NCBI GenBank assembly: GCA_023055425.1
Contig: JALGPY010000002.1
Coordinates: forward strand, 50,181,321 to 50,245,320
Source: Linanthus parryae
Taxonomy: Eukaryota; Streptophyta; Magnoliopsida; Ericales; Polemoniaceae
Length of the DNA: 64,000 nt
Reading direction: 5' to 3'
Part shown: positions 11,469 to 22,899 of the stretch, piece by piece
How positions within the stretch are numbered: the first letter of the stretch is position 1
Layout: each line of letters opens with the position of its first letter
The notes under the pieces: model-generated
What the model was told of the DNA's origin: nothing
The model's input: the letters and a program-made list of their open reading frames with translations, nothing else
Database searches by the model: none
Program-made: the position numbers and the translations under genes

Positions 11469-12844
11469 CTGCAAAATCGAGACAAACCCAGAACGGAATC
11501 AGTCAATCACATTGAGAATCTGAGATGAAAAGAACAGATTCGAGAATTTTCAAAAAAATCAAAATTTGAGAGCCTTGAACAACTGGAAAAGCCAAATTCC
11601 ATGAAATTGACAAAATCTTCCCCAATTGACTGAAGATTGATTTTTATTCAAGTTACCACCACTTTGGCTTTTCGGCCCCCGGTACCCATCCGTCCTGCAA
11701 AAGCAATTAAATAACGATGTCCAAACAATTAGACGAAAGCAGCGGATGCCTTGACTATAATAATCCCTTAATTTGAAAATCAACTAAATTATGTAATTTC
11801 AGTTCCATAAATAACAATGAAGCTAGCTGAAGAAGACAAAGCAAGAAGATCTTTAAAATCACCAGCAATCAATCATCTTCTTTGTGAGTTTACCCACAAC
11901 CAATTCTCTCTCTAACTCTAATCTAACCCCTTTGTACCTTAATTGAATATTATATGAAGACTACCTGTCAACAAAATCATCTCCAATTGATAAACCTAGA
12001 AGAAAATCACAGCAGGTGAATGAAATTAGGGTTTATGAATCTCAGAATTAAACAAAAATCAACATGCATGTGAAGGTAAATCGAAATTCACGACAGAAAA
12101 ACAGACTTTGAAGGTTCGTACCTTCGATTTAGTAGACGAGAGTGAATCCACAAGGCTAGAGCCCTGTAGATGCTGCTCTGAATCTCTCCCTGTTCATTTG
12201 CGTCTCTTCAGTCTCTGTCATTTCCGCCCATTTTGCCGTCGTGGTTCATTCCCCAGGCTCAATTGAGATTGGCAGAGGAAGGAGCAGACGGAGGCGGCAT
12301 CGAAGGTAGAAGATTCGCCAAGTATACAGACGGACGAAGCTGCTCTGAGAAACCTTCTCCTCGAAGACTCCACCACCGAATTCTGCCTCCTCCAAACAAA
12401 TCTCTACACCTCCGCAGGAGCCTCATCAACATAAGAGAGAGAAGAGAAGAGAGAGAGAGGCTTCGGTCGAATCGACGGCCACAAGTCTCCGCTACCACAA
12501 CAGTGGCGGCATATCTGTGGGTCGATGACAACAACAGTGCCAACCGCCACCGCCTTCTCTCTCTTCTTTGTGTCGATAGACAGAGAGAGATCAGAGCTCT
12601 CTAGAAACCAGTGGAATGGCTTCCCTTCGAAGCCGCGTGAGTGAAGGACACCCAAACCAAATCCAAAATGACCATATCGCCCTTCAACCACAGCGTACCT
12701 GGCTCACAGCAGCAAGGGCATAACCGACATTTTCTACACATCACTATTTCGCTGGCAGTTTGACCGAGTTGGCAGCACATGATTGGGCCACACATGCCAC
12801 GTAATGTGGCCTTAACTTCTTTTATATAGGTAGTAGGATAAGGA

Positions 12845-15020
12845 AACAAAATTTGATTCAAAGTGTATGATTAACAGTCAAGAGGTTTTGTAATTTTAAT
12901 TGTTTATTGGTCTATTTTATTTATTATTCTTGTATTTATTTTTTGCTTTTACTTTTTATAGCTCAATAAAAGTATTAGTAATTCTTGTCACATAGAAAGT
13001 AACGATTTGCAACTTCTGGTATGTGGCCGTTGTGTGCAAACTTTTTTGGTTAAAAATATTAGTCCTTTTGAAACACAATTATAAAAGATTTGCACATAGT
13101 CAATTTCTAATAAAATATGCATATCATTTGTATTTTAAAATTAATCTAAACTAAATTTATTTACAGCTGTTTCACTAAAACAAAAACCAACAAATTAAAC
13201 TGATACATAAACATGTAAGAAATTAAAAACTAACATCAATGTCTGCGAGAGTAGGAGGAATTAATTAATTCAACTATGTCGTCAAGAAAGTACATAAAGA
13301 AGAATATGAAGATATGTGAAAAGTCGTGTTTTAAATTCTTAAGCAAGAGGGGTTTGTTCTGTAAGTTAAGGTTCATAAACTATTCGTGTGGGTTGAATTT
13401 TTTTTTGTAACTACTATTTTGTTTAGTTCATATTGCTTAGTTTCCGTTCTAATGTTCTAATTGTTTGGGTTTTTGAATATTAATTGTTTAATACTATTTT
13501 GTTTATTTGTTTTTTATTGATTGTTTCTTGTCTGTTTTTTTATTTTTCTTTGTGACATGTACCTACATTGTTATCGTATAAAGTCTAGTTGAATTTAAAC
13601 ATAAAAAATTAAATAAAAAAGTTTCACTGAAAATATCAAAAGTTGTAGTTACTATTTTCATCCATGCATAAAGAAATGAAAATTCCGATTCGAAGTGTAT
13701 GTGTAAATGTAAAACGTTTATTTGTCTTTTCTATGTTATATTTGAAATGCAGTCTTTGAAGGCTAATTGTTTATAGCCTATTTTATTTAGTTAATTTTTT
13801 TTTCTTTTATACTCTTATATGATTTTTCTATGATGGGTAAAATACTATCATGTAAGGTTAATTGAAGTAAAAAAAAAATACTTACAAAATTTACACTAAA
13901 AAAATAAAAATCTGAGTAGAAAGTACTCACTAATAAACTAAAAATTGAAGTTATCTTCTATACCACAGTATAGAAAAGAAAATCCGGACGTGAAAGGTTA
14001 TGGTTGGAATTGTTAAGTCAAAATGGGTTTGTTCTACAATTTTAGTCTTATTAATATATTACTGTGGGTTGATGTTTTGTTTTTGTTCTATTCAACTATG
14101 ATTTGGTTGTTCACACATTCCTTAACTTTGTTTTAAGGTTATAATTTATATTTTAATTTTTTTACTGTTTATGACCTAGTTTTTGTAGTGTTTTTTTTTA
14201 TGTGTTTCTTTGTGATCGATACATTGCTATTATGTAAATGTAACTGAATTGAAAAATGAGATAAATATATTTACGTTAGAAAAAATAGAAATAGTAGTGC
14301 AAATGTTGAACTAAAATATCAAAAGTAGTACCTTTTTTTTGTACTAATGCATGGAGAAACAAAAAGTTGATTCAATTAACATAAAATGCATAGATTTATT
14401 TTTTTCACCAGGTTTCAATATTTTATCAAGAATACTTTAGTTAATTTAGTTACTCTTTTGTCATTCATTTACTTTTTGTTTATGATAGATACATTGTTAA
14501 TTGCACTGAACACTTGCATAAAATATCTGTATGACCAAAAACAAAGATTTTTGTAGTCATTCACTTTAGAAAATTTACATTAGCTATAAATGCATAAATA
14601 ATCAAAAAGTTTGATTGAAGATGTATGGTTCAATGTAATTCCTAGTTTCAAATTCAAAAGTCGTAGTTGCTTTTTAATCCATGCATAACGAAAAGTCTAA
14701 TTGAAGGTGTATGGTTCAATGTAATTTTTTTTTTAACTTTGTATTTCTTTTGTTAAGTTTGATTTCTTTTATAGTTTTCTTTTCCTTGTCCCATAGTCTT
14801 TTCTCTGGTTTGATACAGTACTATTATCTAATGTTAATTTAAACTAACACTTCCAGAAAGATAGTTGAAGTCAAAACCAATATTTAGAATAAATAAAAGT
14901 TATATGGAAAGTTATTCACTGAAAAATCAAAAGTTATAATTATATCTTTTACCTATGCCTAGAGAAACTAAAAGTTTGATTCCAAGTGTATGATTCAATG
15001 TAAAAAAGTATGATCCAATG
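12845..15020 (+). repeat. Decayed AT-rich repeat array
   Basis: A recurring module appears in direct orientation: an AAAAGTTGTAGTTA-like block, CCATGCATAAAGAAA-like, then GTTTGATTCAAGTGTATG.TTCAATGTAA-like. Recognisable hits for the last motif start near 12853, 13687, 14365, 14610, 14697 and 14969. Between them are T-rich blocks and GATACATTG.TATTATGTAA-like stretches. Spacing is irregular (about 90-800 bp) and divergence is high. No coding region is present in these 2.2 kb. Confidence 0.55.
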
Positions 15021-15206
15021 CATCACATTATATTGAAGATTGAGTTGGCAAAGCTATGTGTCACTAATATATGAATTGGCAAAATTTAACTGGTTGACAT
15101 TATTTACGTGTATGCTACTTAATCATATAACATTACATGTGTCATATCAAGACTTCTTTTCAAATCTGACGTGGCATAAGGAGAATGAGCCTCCCATTTG
15201 CTTTGC

Positions 15207-15240
15207 TTATATATATATATATATATTATTATTATTATTT
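15207..15240 (+). repeat. (TA)n/(TTA)n microsatellite
   Basis: A run of TA dinucleotides passes directly into ATT/TTA trinucleotides. Simple sequence only. Confidence 0.9.
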
Positions 15241-17129
15241 AACTTTTTTTCTTACTACTCTTGTGATGTTTCAACTATGTAAAGTGTTCATATCCGACAA
15301 GTAATATTAATTTTAATTGGTTGAATATTTGTTCCAGTTGACGAAAAGACATATAAATTAGGTTCTATTTATAATACTTTTGCTGTATCATCAAAAATTG
15401 TAAGAAGTACCGTATATTGAGCGTACAAAAGTGAGCTTTCAAAAGAGTATTTGACGTTTGGTTAAAAGTTCAAATAACACAATTGGTTGCTATAGAAATA
15501 AACCAAAGCTGCACAGTGACATTGTTTTCAACAAGTATACAAAAAAGATTTGCGATATCTTCGTTCCTACTACTGATGCCCTAAGCGTCAATGAGAGCCT
15601 TTCGCTTTGCAGTTCCCAAGATACCTCCTGAGATCTTGTACCTCTGCACTCAATTCTCTAACAAAAATTCTTCTCTTGGCTAAAACAATCGAATCCATCA
15701 AACACGTCTATATCAACGTAATAGTCCACCAAACACATTTTATGCATCCGCTAGTGCCCATGGCTCAACTACTGAAAGGTAGAACATGAGTATGTAACCA
15801 GCGAATTTTCCAGATAAAGTGAATGTACTCTTGTTACCTGTGAGGGCGGGTTAGGGCGAAAAAGTTGGCATGTCCGAGCACGGGTAACATTTATTATTTC
15901 TCATGCTAATTGATTATATTCCATAGACTACAAAACTTTTGGAGTAAATTCTCTGCAGCATGAAGCTTCCAAACAATCACCGACTGCACTTGATGCATTG
16001 ATACACATACTTCTTTTATTAAAAAAATGGACTCAAATCGATATAATTTAACACTGAAGCCTTCATTTCAACCAAAATAAAAATAAGAACACATCTAGAG
16101 ACCAAAACCAGATACCTAGATGGGTTCTTATTTTTAGGTCTTTTGGGGAAACATAGTATCGATAGGATTTTAATTACCGTGATCCATACGAGGCATTTTC
16201 AGAGAAATAATTTGATCAGGGACATTTTCGCAATTGAGAGGTTAAATTAGGAATATCAAGGGTATAATCCTTCCATGGAACTATTTCTTCCAATGCATAT
16301 TGAGAAAATTTTAAAAGAAAAGAAGAATAGAAGCCCAGACTTATGGTTGTGAGGCTTGTGCCAAATCCTGAATCTTTTAACAAATTAAAACTCAATCTAG
16401 AACTCTAAAAAGAATCTGCATATACGGGTGAAAATCATGCTTACTAAAACATTTATAATGGATAAACCCAAGATTCACCGCTGAAGAAATTAAAGGAACA
16501 TGCTAGCAGAGAACTGAGAATTGAGGAATGGTTAGGCGCGCAATCTATTTGCGTTGCTGAAGTAAATTAGAGGGCTTCATCTTGGACACTAATATTCGAG
16601 TATGAGGCAAATTATGGTCGTGTTCTAAGTTATGCCCACCAGCTTTAGGATGGACAGTGTCTAAACCCTAATATAATTTTGCACGAACATAAAAGCAAAG
16701 CAGACATTTTTTTTGAAAAGCAAAGCAGACATATCTAAGTTTTGAACGGTTTGGCATCTCTGTATTGGTTGGATGCTGGTCTTTTTTCTGGAGAAGAACC
16801 GAGGGATCACATCTCTTGATTGTGATCAAACACTATATGCTCTCAGGAAAATCTTGAATTAGAGCATTGAATGAATCTGTGAACCATAATCCAGAAGGGA
16901 AAGGGAGGAAAAACATATTAACCAAAGAATACCTTAATTAGATTCCTATGCACCGTTAAATATGCTAAAAAACTAACCTTTGATTTTGCTGGCGACAATT
17001 ATTTTGGAGAAACACAAACACAATTACTTGATCATTGATTGTTGCTGGCAATGGCGGATTAGGAGCAAGAGAATACAAAAAAAGTGGGGCGATACAGAAT
17101 ATGACGCACAGGAACAATTGAAGTCTTTT
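15241..17129. other. Intergenic stretch, nothing recognised
   Basis: AT-rich unique-looking sequence. The longest open frames are about 60 codons, without family resemblance or splice context. It ends at the LINE target-site duplication. Confidence 0.5.
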
Positions 17130-17140
17130 AACCCATACCT
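17130..17140. repeat. LINE target-site duplication, left copy
   Basis: AACCCATACCT directly precedes the LINE 5' end and recurs immediately after its poly(A) tail. The leading A residues on the right are ambiguous with the tail, so the duplication is 9-11 bp. Confidence 0.85.
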
Positions 17141-17387
17141 GCTCCTGTCACCATATTTTACCTTTTGAGTGGGAAGTAATCCACGTTCTTAGTGGGAGGA
17201 TTGTTGGTTTTGGGAGTTGACCACCCTTTACGTGGGCAGTTGTGGCGGTTACCAACCACGGTAGAGGCGGTTCTCCTCTATTTATGGTGGTTCCGCCAAG
17301 GAATTCACTACCTTCAGTGGTATCAACTACCGTGAGTCGGTCTTTCTTCATCATCTAAACTTCTCTTTCTTTCTTTGTGTGTTTGCT

Positions 17388-18599
17388 ATGGCATCTTCAT
17401 CTTCAAACAAGCAAAAACAGCCGGTGGGACAAACTATGGGGCTGGAAGAGGAACTTCTTGCCATGTCTTTAAATGATATGGAAGAAGATGAGATAATGCT
17501 TTCAGAAACCTCTGTTTTGGAGGGGGCTGACATTTGCAACCGGAGCATCTTTGGAAAGGTTTGGACAACGAAATCTCTGAATGCTTTCGGAGTGCAGAAA
17601 GCGATGGAAGCAGTTTGGAATGAGCCTCAGGGGTTTGAAGTTAATCCGCTGGGGGATGGCCTCTACCAATTCATTTTTGGAAAGGTTAAAGATATGGATC
17701 GAGTCATTTCGGGGCAACCGTGGTTAATTAACAATAACCTGGTTGTATTGAAAAAGTGGGAACATGGTGTGGATATGAAGAAGATTGATTATAGCCAGGG
17801 TATGTTTTGGATTCAAATCTGGGGCTTCCCTCCGGGGGGAGTTACTGTTGCTGCGGGGACAGATATCGGCAAAGGTATCGGGGATCTCATGGATGTGGCA
17901 ATTCCTGATAAAGGAATTCTGAAAGGCCGGTGTGTTCGAATCAAGGTACTCCTAGATCTCAACAAACCCCTGCGCAGAGGAGCAAAGATCCGGGTTGCGG
18001 AAGGACAAGTTCCCTGGGTTCATTTCAGGTATGAGAAAGTTCCATTTATGTGCGAAACTTGCGGGTTGGTTGGTCATGATTTGATTCACTGCCAGATGGC
18101 CAAGGAGATGGCTAACAAGGGTAACAAAGTGATGAAAATCTATGGTGACTGGATTAGGGCTTCAGCCATGATGGATGCCGTAAGGAGGACGGGGAAGATG
18201 AACCAGATGGATCTCAAAGGTTTTGCTCTTTTTGGAGTAACAGAGGACATGTTCATGGCGGAGGTTTTTGAGAGGAGGGACGATGACAACATCCAGGAAG
18301 CAAGAGTTGAGAATAAGGGGAAGGAAATCATGGTAGCAAGGATGGCTGAGAATGATCGTGGTGCCCGAAACCAAAAACAGAAAGTTTTCACAAAAGCTAA
18401 CAGAGTCAAAGTTCCGAAACTTGCGATTACTTCGGGAATTGATGTTGATGGTAAACAAGACAAACAGAAATGTGAGGGCAGTGTTGAAGAAGTCACTGTT
18501 GGTTCTAAGAGAGGTAGACAAGCTCTAGAGGTTGGAGACAACGATCTCCTTCAGATATCGGCGGAGGGTGGCGTGGACCACCCCCGCCGGACACAATGA
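17388..18599 (+). CDS. LINE ORF1: nucleic-acid-binding protein (DUF4283 + CCHC)
   Basis: A 403-residue ORF begins at the first ATG (17388); in-frame codons upstream lack an ATG. Residues ~45-130 contain FGKVWTTKSLNAFGVQKAM and GQPWLINNNLVVLKKW, the DUF4283 pattern of plant LINE ORF1 proteins. Residues ~222-235 form a CCHC zinc knuckle (CETCGLVGHDLIHC, spacing C-x2-C-x4-H-x4-C). The C-terminus is charged and probably disordered. Such proteins bind the element RNA to form the transposition particle. The frame is intact, and its stop overlaps the ORF2 start by four bases (ATGA). Confidence 0.9.
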   Translation: MASSSSNKQKQPVGQTMGLEEELLAMSLNDMEEDEIMLSETSVLEGADICNRSIFGKVWTTKSLNAFGVQKAMEAVWNEPQGFEVNPLGDGLYQFIFGKVKDMDRVISGQPWLINNNLVVLKKWEHGVDMKKIDYSQGMFWIQIWGFPPGGVTVAAGTDIGKGIGDLMDVAIPDKGILKGRCVRIKVLLDLNKPLRRGAKIRVAEGQVPWVHFRYEKVPFMCETCGLVGHDLIHCQMAKEMANKGNKVMKIYGDWIRASAMMDAVRRTGKMNQMDLKGFALFGVTEDMFMAEVFERRDDDNIQEARVENKGKEIMVARMAENDRGARNQKQKVFTKANRVKVPKLAITSGIDVDGKQDKQKCEGSVEEVTVGSKRGRQALEVGDNDLLQISAEGGVDHPRRTQ

Positions 18600-21500
18600 A
18601 AATCTTAGCGTGGAACGTACAGGGATTGGGAAATCCCTGTGCATTCAACTCTCTTCATTCGGTGGTGAAGAGAGAGTTACCTACTCTTGTTTTTCTTTCG
18701 GAAACTAAGTTAGCTAAGAATAAAGGCGAAAGACTCCGGTTGAAGCTTCGATATCAAAGTGCCCTTTGGGTACCAAGACGTGGCTTAGGAGGAGGATTAG
18801 CGTTGCTTTGGAATGATGATGTAGTGGTAAATACTTTAAATTACAGTCAGTTTTTTATTCACTGTATTGTCCACGATGTTAGAGATCCTAGTAAGTGGTT
18901 TTATCTCACGGGCTTTTACGGAAACCCTGAGGCTCATCAACGATACATGTCTTGGGAATTGTTGAAAAGACTTAAACCGTTTAATGGTGAACCGTGGATT
19001 GTTTGCGGAGATTTTAATGAAATTCTTTCGATTTCCGAGTATGAAGGAAGATGCATGCCTAAAAGATGTTACATTAGGGCCTTTGCAGATGCTTTGGAGG
19101 AGTGTGATTTAATTGATTTTGGCTATCAAGGTTCTATCTATACGTGGTCTAATAATAGACCTGGGGCGAATAATGTTAAAAAGAGACTTGATAGATTTGT
19201 AGCCAATGAAAAATGGATGAGCATGTTTGGAACCATTTCAGTTACCCATTCTCAGGCGTCTACCTCTGATCATAGGCCAATCTTGGTAAATGTGCATGAA
19301 AAAGAAAATTTGTTGCTCCCTAAAAGAAACAGTTTCAAATTTGCGGCCCAGTGGGTCAGAGATCAGGATTGTGTACAAGTTATTAAGAATACATGGTGCA
19401 ATGTCCAAGGTTCATATTGCATACAAAGTTTTCAACAAAAAGTTCGTACACTTGGTACTGAGCTACAGAAATGGAGTAGGAAAAAGAAGAAGTTTAAACA
19501 TTCGGCTAAAGACCAGGTTCTCCACCAGCTTGATCAGGCCAGAGCTGCTATTCCTACTTCCCAGAATCTGCACAGAATCAAAAAGTTAGAAACTGAACTC
19601 AATGAAATTTTGGCTATTGAAGAATGCAAGTGGAGGCAAGTCTCAAGAGTTACCTGGTTGAAAGAGGGGGACAAGAACACTGCTTTCTTCCACAAGCGAG
19701 CTGCACAAAGAAGAAGAAGGAATAATATTAAAGGGATAAAAAATAATCAAGGAGATTGGTGCACAGGTATGACAGAAGTTGCTAAATCCTTCACTGATTA
19801 TTTTCAAAATATTTTTTCTTCTTCAGGTGGTCAAATGTCTGAAGTTTTGGAAGTCATACCCCAGAAAGTTTCACATCAAATGAATGAGGATCTTGCTCGT
19901 CCTTACGAAGCATGTGAGGTGAAAGAGGCCCTGTTTCAAATGCACCCTTCCAAGGCACCCGGGCCGGATGGTATGTCTGCACTTTTTTACCAACAATATT
20001 GGGATGTTGTGGGACAGGATTTCACTAATATGGTTCTCCATATTCTCAATAATGGAGGGGATGTGTCACAACTCAATGCTACTTGTATTTCCCTTATTCC
20101 AAAAGTCCAGTATCCTAAACAAGTGGCAGATTACAGGCCAATTAGCCTTTGTAACGTAAGTTACAAGGTAATTTCAAAAATATTGGCAAATAGGTTGAAA
20201 AAAGTGCTGAATTTTGTCATTGACCCTGGACAAAGTGCTTTTATTCCCGGGAGGTTAATAACTGACAATGTTATTGTCTCTTTTGAGACTATGCACACAA
20301 TTAAGAAGTCGGTTAGCAAGAAGGGTTTCTTCTCTATGAAGTTGGATATGTCCAAGGCATATGACCGGGTTGAATGGGGTTATCTCAAGGAGATTATGTT
20401 AAAATTGGGTTTCCATCACCATTTTGTGGGTCTGGTAATGAGTTGTGTGACTTCTACTCAATTTTCTGTGATCATAAATGGTCAAGCAGTGGGGAGGATA
20501 AACCCTAGTAGAGGAATTAGGCAAGGAGATCCGATATCTCCGTACTTATTCCTCTTAGTTTCTGAAGGGTTAACCTGTTTGATGAAAGATGCTATGCAGA
20601 GAGGAATTTTGAAAGGAGTCAAGGCTGCTAGAGGGTGTCCTCCTGTTTCATACCTTCTTTTTGCAGATGATAGTGTTCTTTTCGGAAAAGCAACTGTGCA
20701 AGAAGCTGCTGAGTTCAAAAGAATACTTGCTGTGTATGGGAATGCTTCGGGACAGTTGGTAAATTTCGATAAATCTGCTCTTTGTTTCAGTCCGAAGGTG
20801 TCAGAAGAGAGGAAAACAGAGATTGCGCAGGTTCTTCAGATCAACACTGTTTCCGGTCACTCTAAATATTTGGGTTTGCCTACTTATGTTGGAAAGGACA
20901 AGAGGTCTCTTTTTGCTCATGTTACTGAGAGGGTTGTTTCAAGACTAGGGGGTTATGAAGAGAAATACCTAAGCACTGCAGGGAGGGAGACTCTTATTAA
21001 GTCAGTTGTTCAAGCAATACCAGTTTACGTCATGAGTTGTTTTCTTATGCCTGCATCTATGTGTAAGGAAATGCAAGGTAAACTGACACAGTTCTGGTGG
21101 GGTGGAACAGCGGCTAAAAGGAAGCTACACTGGTGCAAATGGAACAAGTTCTGTCTGAACAAAGCTGAGGGGGGGATAGGATTTAGATGCTTTGAATCCT
21201 TCAATTTGGCCTTATTGGCTAAACAGGGATGGAGAATTTTGTGTAATCCAGATTCCCTAGTGGCTAGAGTGTTGAAAGGGAAATACTTCAGAAATCATTC
21301 TTTTCTTGATGCCCCGTTGGGTAACAGACCCTCTTTTTTATGGAGAAGTCTTCTCCATGGGAGGAAAATTCTCATTGAAGGTTGTAGACATGCTATAGGG
21401 GATGGTGAGAGTACCCTGATCTATAGGCATAAATGGATCCCCATTGATGGAGGAAGACAGAGTTACAGCTATCCCACTTTGGGACAACATGCTAGAGTCA

Positions 21501-22075
21501 GGGATATCATAGATAGTTCTGGTAATTGGAATCACAATACAATCATAGACAACTTTTCTGAGATAGAAGCTCAAACAATTCTCCAAATTCCACTCTGCAG
21601 GGTCAAACCTCAAGACAGTTTAGTTTGGGGTTTTTCTAAAGATGGACACTATAATGTTGCTTCGGGTTATCAGGTGGCCTTCAGAATGAATCATCAAGAG
21701 GCTGTCTTTCTTGCATCAGAGGGGTCTAGTGAGGAGAACAGACCAAATCCTTATAAAGTTATATGGAGATTGAAGATCCCTAACAAGATCAAGGTTTTTG
21801 CTTGGAAACTGCTAATGGACTACCTGCCTACTCGAGTAAATCTTATTAAGAAAGGGATGAACTTACCTTATTATTGCCCCTGTTGTGGAAAAAACAAGAA
21901 AATCATTCACCACTTGTTGTTTGACTGCAAGGTTTTTAGTGGCATATGGAAGGAGGATGCTTCTCGCAGTAAAATTCAGTCCTGGGTTGGCTCCAATCTA
22001 ATCAGAAGTGCTGTTTTAGAACTATCTCAACCAGATTTGAGGAAGTTCTTCTGCATCTGCTGGCAGATCTGGTGA
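18596..22075 (+). pseudogene. LINE ORF2: endonuclease / reverse transcriptase (truncated by TGA)
   Basis: This 1,159-codon reading frame opens with an APE-type endonuclease: WNVQG at the start, GDFNE at residues 138-142 and SDHRP at 224-228. The RT domain has DYRPISLCNVSYKVISK, catalytic Asp584 in KLDMSKAYDRVEW, GIRQGDPISPYLF and FADD at 689-692. A zinc-binding zf-RVT domain follows near residue 1090 (CPCCGKNKKIIHHLLFDC). A TGA at 22073-22075 interrupts QIW|KRNK; the same frame continues into RNase H. All endonuclease and RT catalytic motifs survive, so reverse transcriptase itself could still be made. Confidence 0.93.
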
Positions 22076-22729
22076 AAGAGGAACAAATTAGTAATGGAAG
22101 GAGAGAAAATTACAACTGATGCTACTGTGGATTATGTAAATCAATATTTGCAGGAGTTTGACTTAGCTCAGTTGATGGAGACGGGTAGATGTGCTCTGGT
22201 GACAGCGGCTTCGGCAACTTGGAATCCTCCACCAACAGGTATGCTAAAAATCAACACTGATGTTGCAATTGATAAGATTAATCGAATTGCCTGGGCAGGG
22301 TGTGTGGTTAGAGATCATCAAGGTCGATTTGTGGCGGCCAAATCCCAGCAGATCGAGTTTCAGATCAATTCTAAAGAGGGAGAAGCAAAGGCCATGACAG
22401 TTTCGATCGAGTGGTTTAAACAGCTATCTTCGATGCCATTGATGGCAGAAACTGATTCCAAGGAATTGTATTTTGCGTTGAAGAGCTCAGTAGACACTAT
22501 TAATGAATGGGGTTGGTTCATGGATGAAGTTCGTTGATTGGTTATTACTGCTGTTGGGAATCGGATAAGCCATACTCGAAGAGAAGCAAATCTCGCAGCT
22601 CACGAAGTGGCACAGAGAGGACTATTAAGTAGGGTTAATGTATCTCATATTGATGATCCACCGATGTATCTAGAAGAACTTTTACGGTCTGATGGGTTGG
22701 GCTCTGGAATTGGGCCTGATCTTGTTTAG
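22076..22729 (+). pseudogene. LINE ORF2 C-terminus: RNase H-like domain, severed
   Basis: In the same frame as ORF2 after its TGA come an RVT_3-type RNase H: LKINTDVAID, a Glu in EGEAKAMT and an Asp in AETDSKEL, the expected acidic triad. A second in-frame TGA (22535-22537) splits off the last part, which has the conserved tail ISHTRREANLAAHEVA. Both stops are likely C-to-T or G-to-A type changes in a formerly continuous ORF of about 1,377 residues. Confidence 0.88.
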
Positions 22730-22873
22730 TGTTATGTGTTTTATATGTTGTTGGGCTTTTATTGTTATTTGTAGGTGGGTTTTGGTCTATGTCCCCCCAC
22801 CTTTTTGCGGGTTGGGAGCCCGATAGTTAATAGAAGCGGGGTTATGCCGCCCTACCTCCGGGTAGGTTCCTTC

Positions 22874-22899
22874 AAAAAAAAAAAAAAAAACCCATACCT
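22874..22899 (+). other. LINE poly(A) tail and right target-site duplication
   Basis: Seventeen A residues (22874-22890) end the element; CCCATACCT (22891-22899) repeats the sequence before the 5' end. Confidence 0.9.

Larger units (their letters stand above)
9370..12838 (-). mobile_element. Helitron-like element with captured gene fragments (3' end unknown)
   Basis: On the minus strand, host A (12839) is followed by TCCTACTACCTATATAAAAG, a typical plant Helitron 5' end (TC start, A|T insertion site). Downstream on the same strand are exon pieces of unrelated genes: an unknown exon, a GSK3 exon, an acidic/Lys-rich exon and an HSP90 piece. Collecting exons in one transcriptional orientation is characteristic of gene-capturing Helitrons. 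No Rep/helicase was seen, so this copy would be non-autonomous. The lower limit given is only the last recognised fragment; the true end may be far to the left. Confidence 0.45.
17141..22890 (+). mobile_element. Non-LTR retrotransposon (plant L1-type LINE)
   Basis: The 5.75-kb element has a ~250-bp 5' leader, ORF1, ORF2, a short 3' UTR and a poly(A) tail (22874-22890), flanked by direct duplications. It moves by target-primed reverse transcription: the ORF2 endonuclease nicks DNA and RT copies the RNA in place. Overlapping ORFs, a DUF4283/zinc-knuckle ORF1 and a C-terminal RNase H are typical of plant L1 elements. The intact leader and visible duplication suggest a full-length, fairly young insertion, but ORF2 has two nonsense codons, so this copy should be inactive on its own. 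Confidence 0.95.

Noticed and set aside
12233..12691. Overlapping frames of 90-120 residues on both strands
   Set aside because: Composition is low-complexity Arg/Ser/Leu from GA/CT-rich sequence, with no family match; likely leader or promoter sequence in the Helitron-like segment.
17379..17387. GTG-initiated extension of LINE ORF1
   Set aside because: The first ATG is at 17388; a GTG start is not expected for a plant mRNA.
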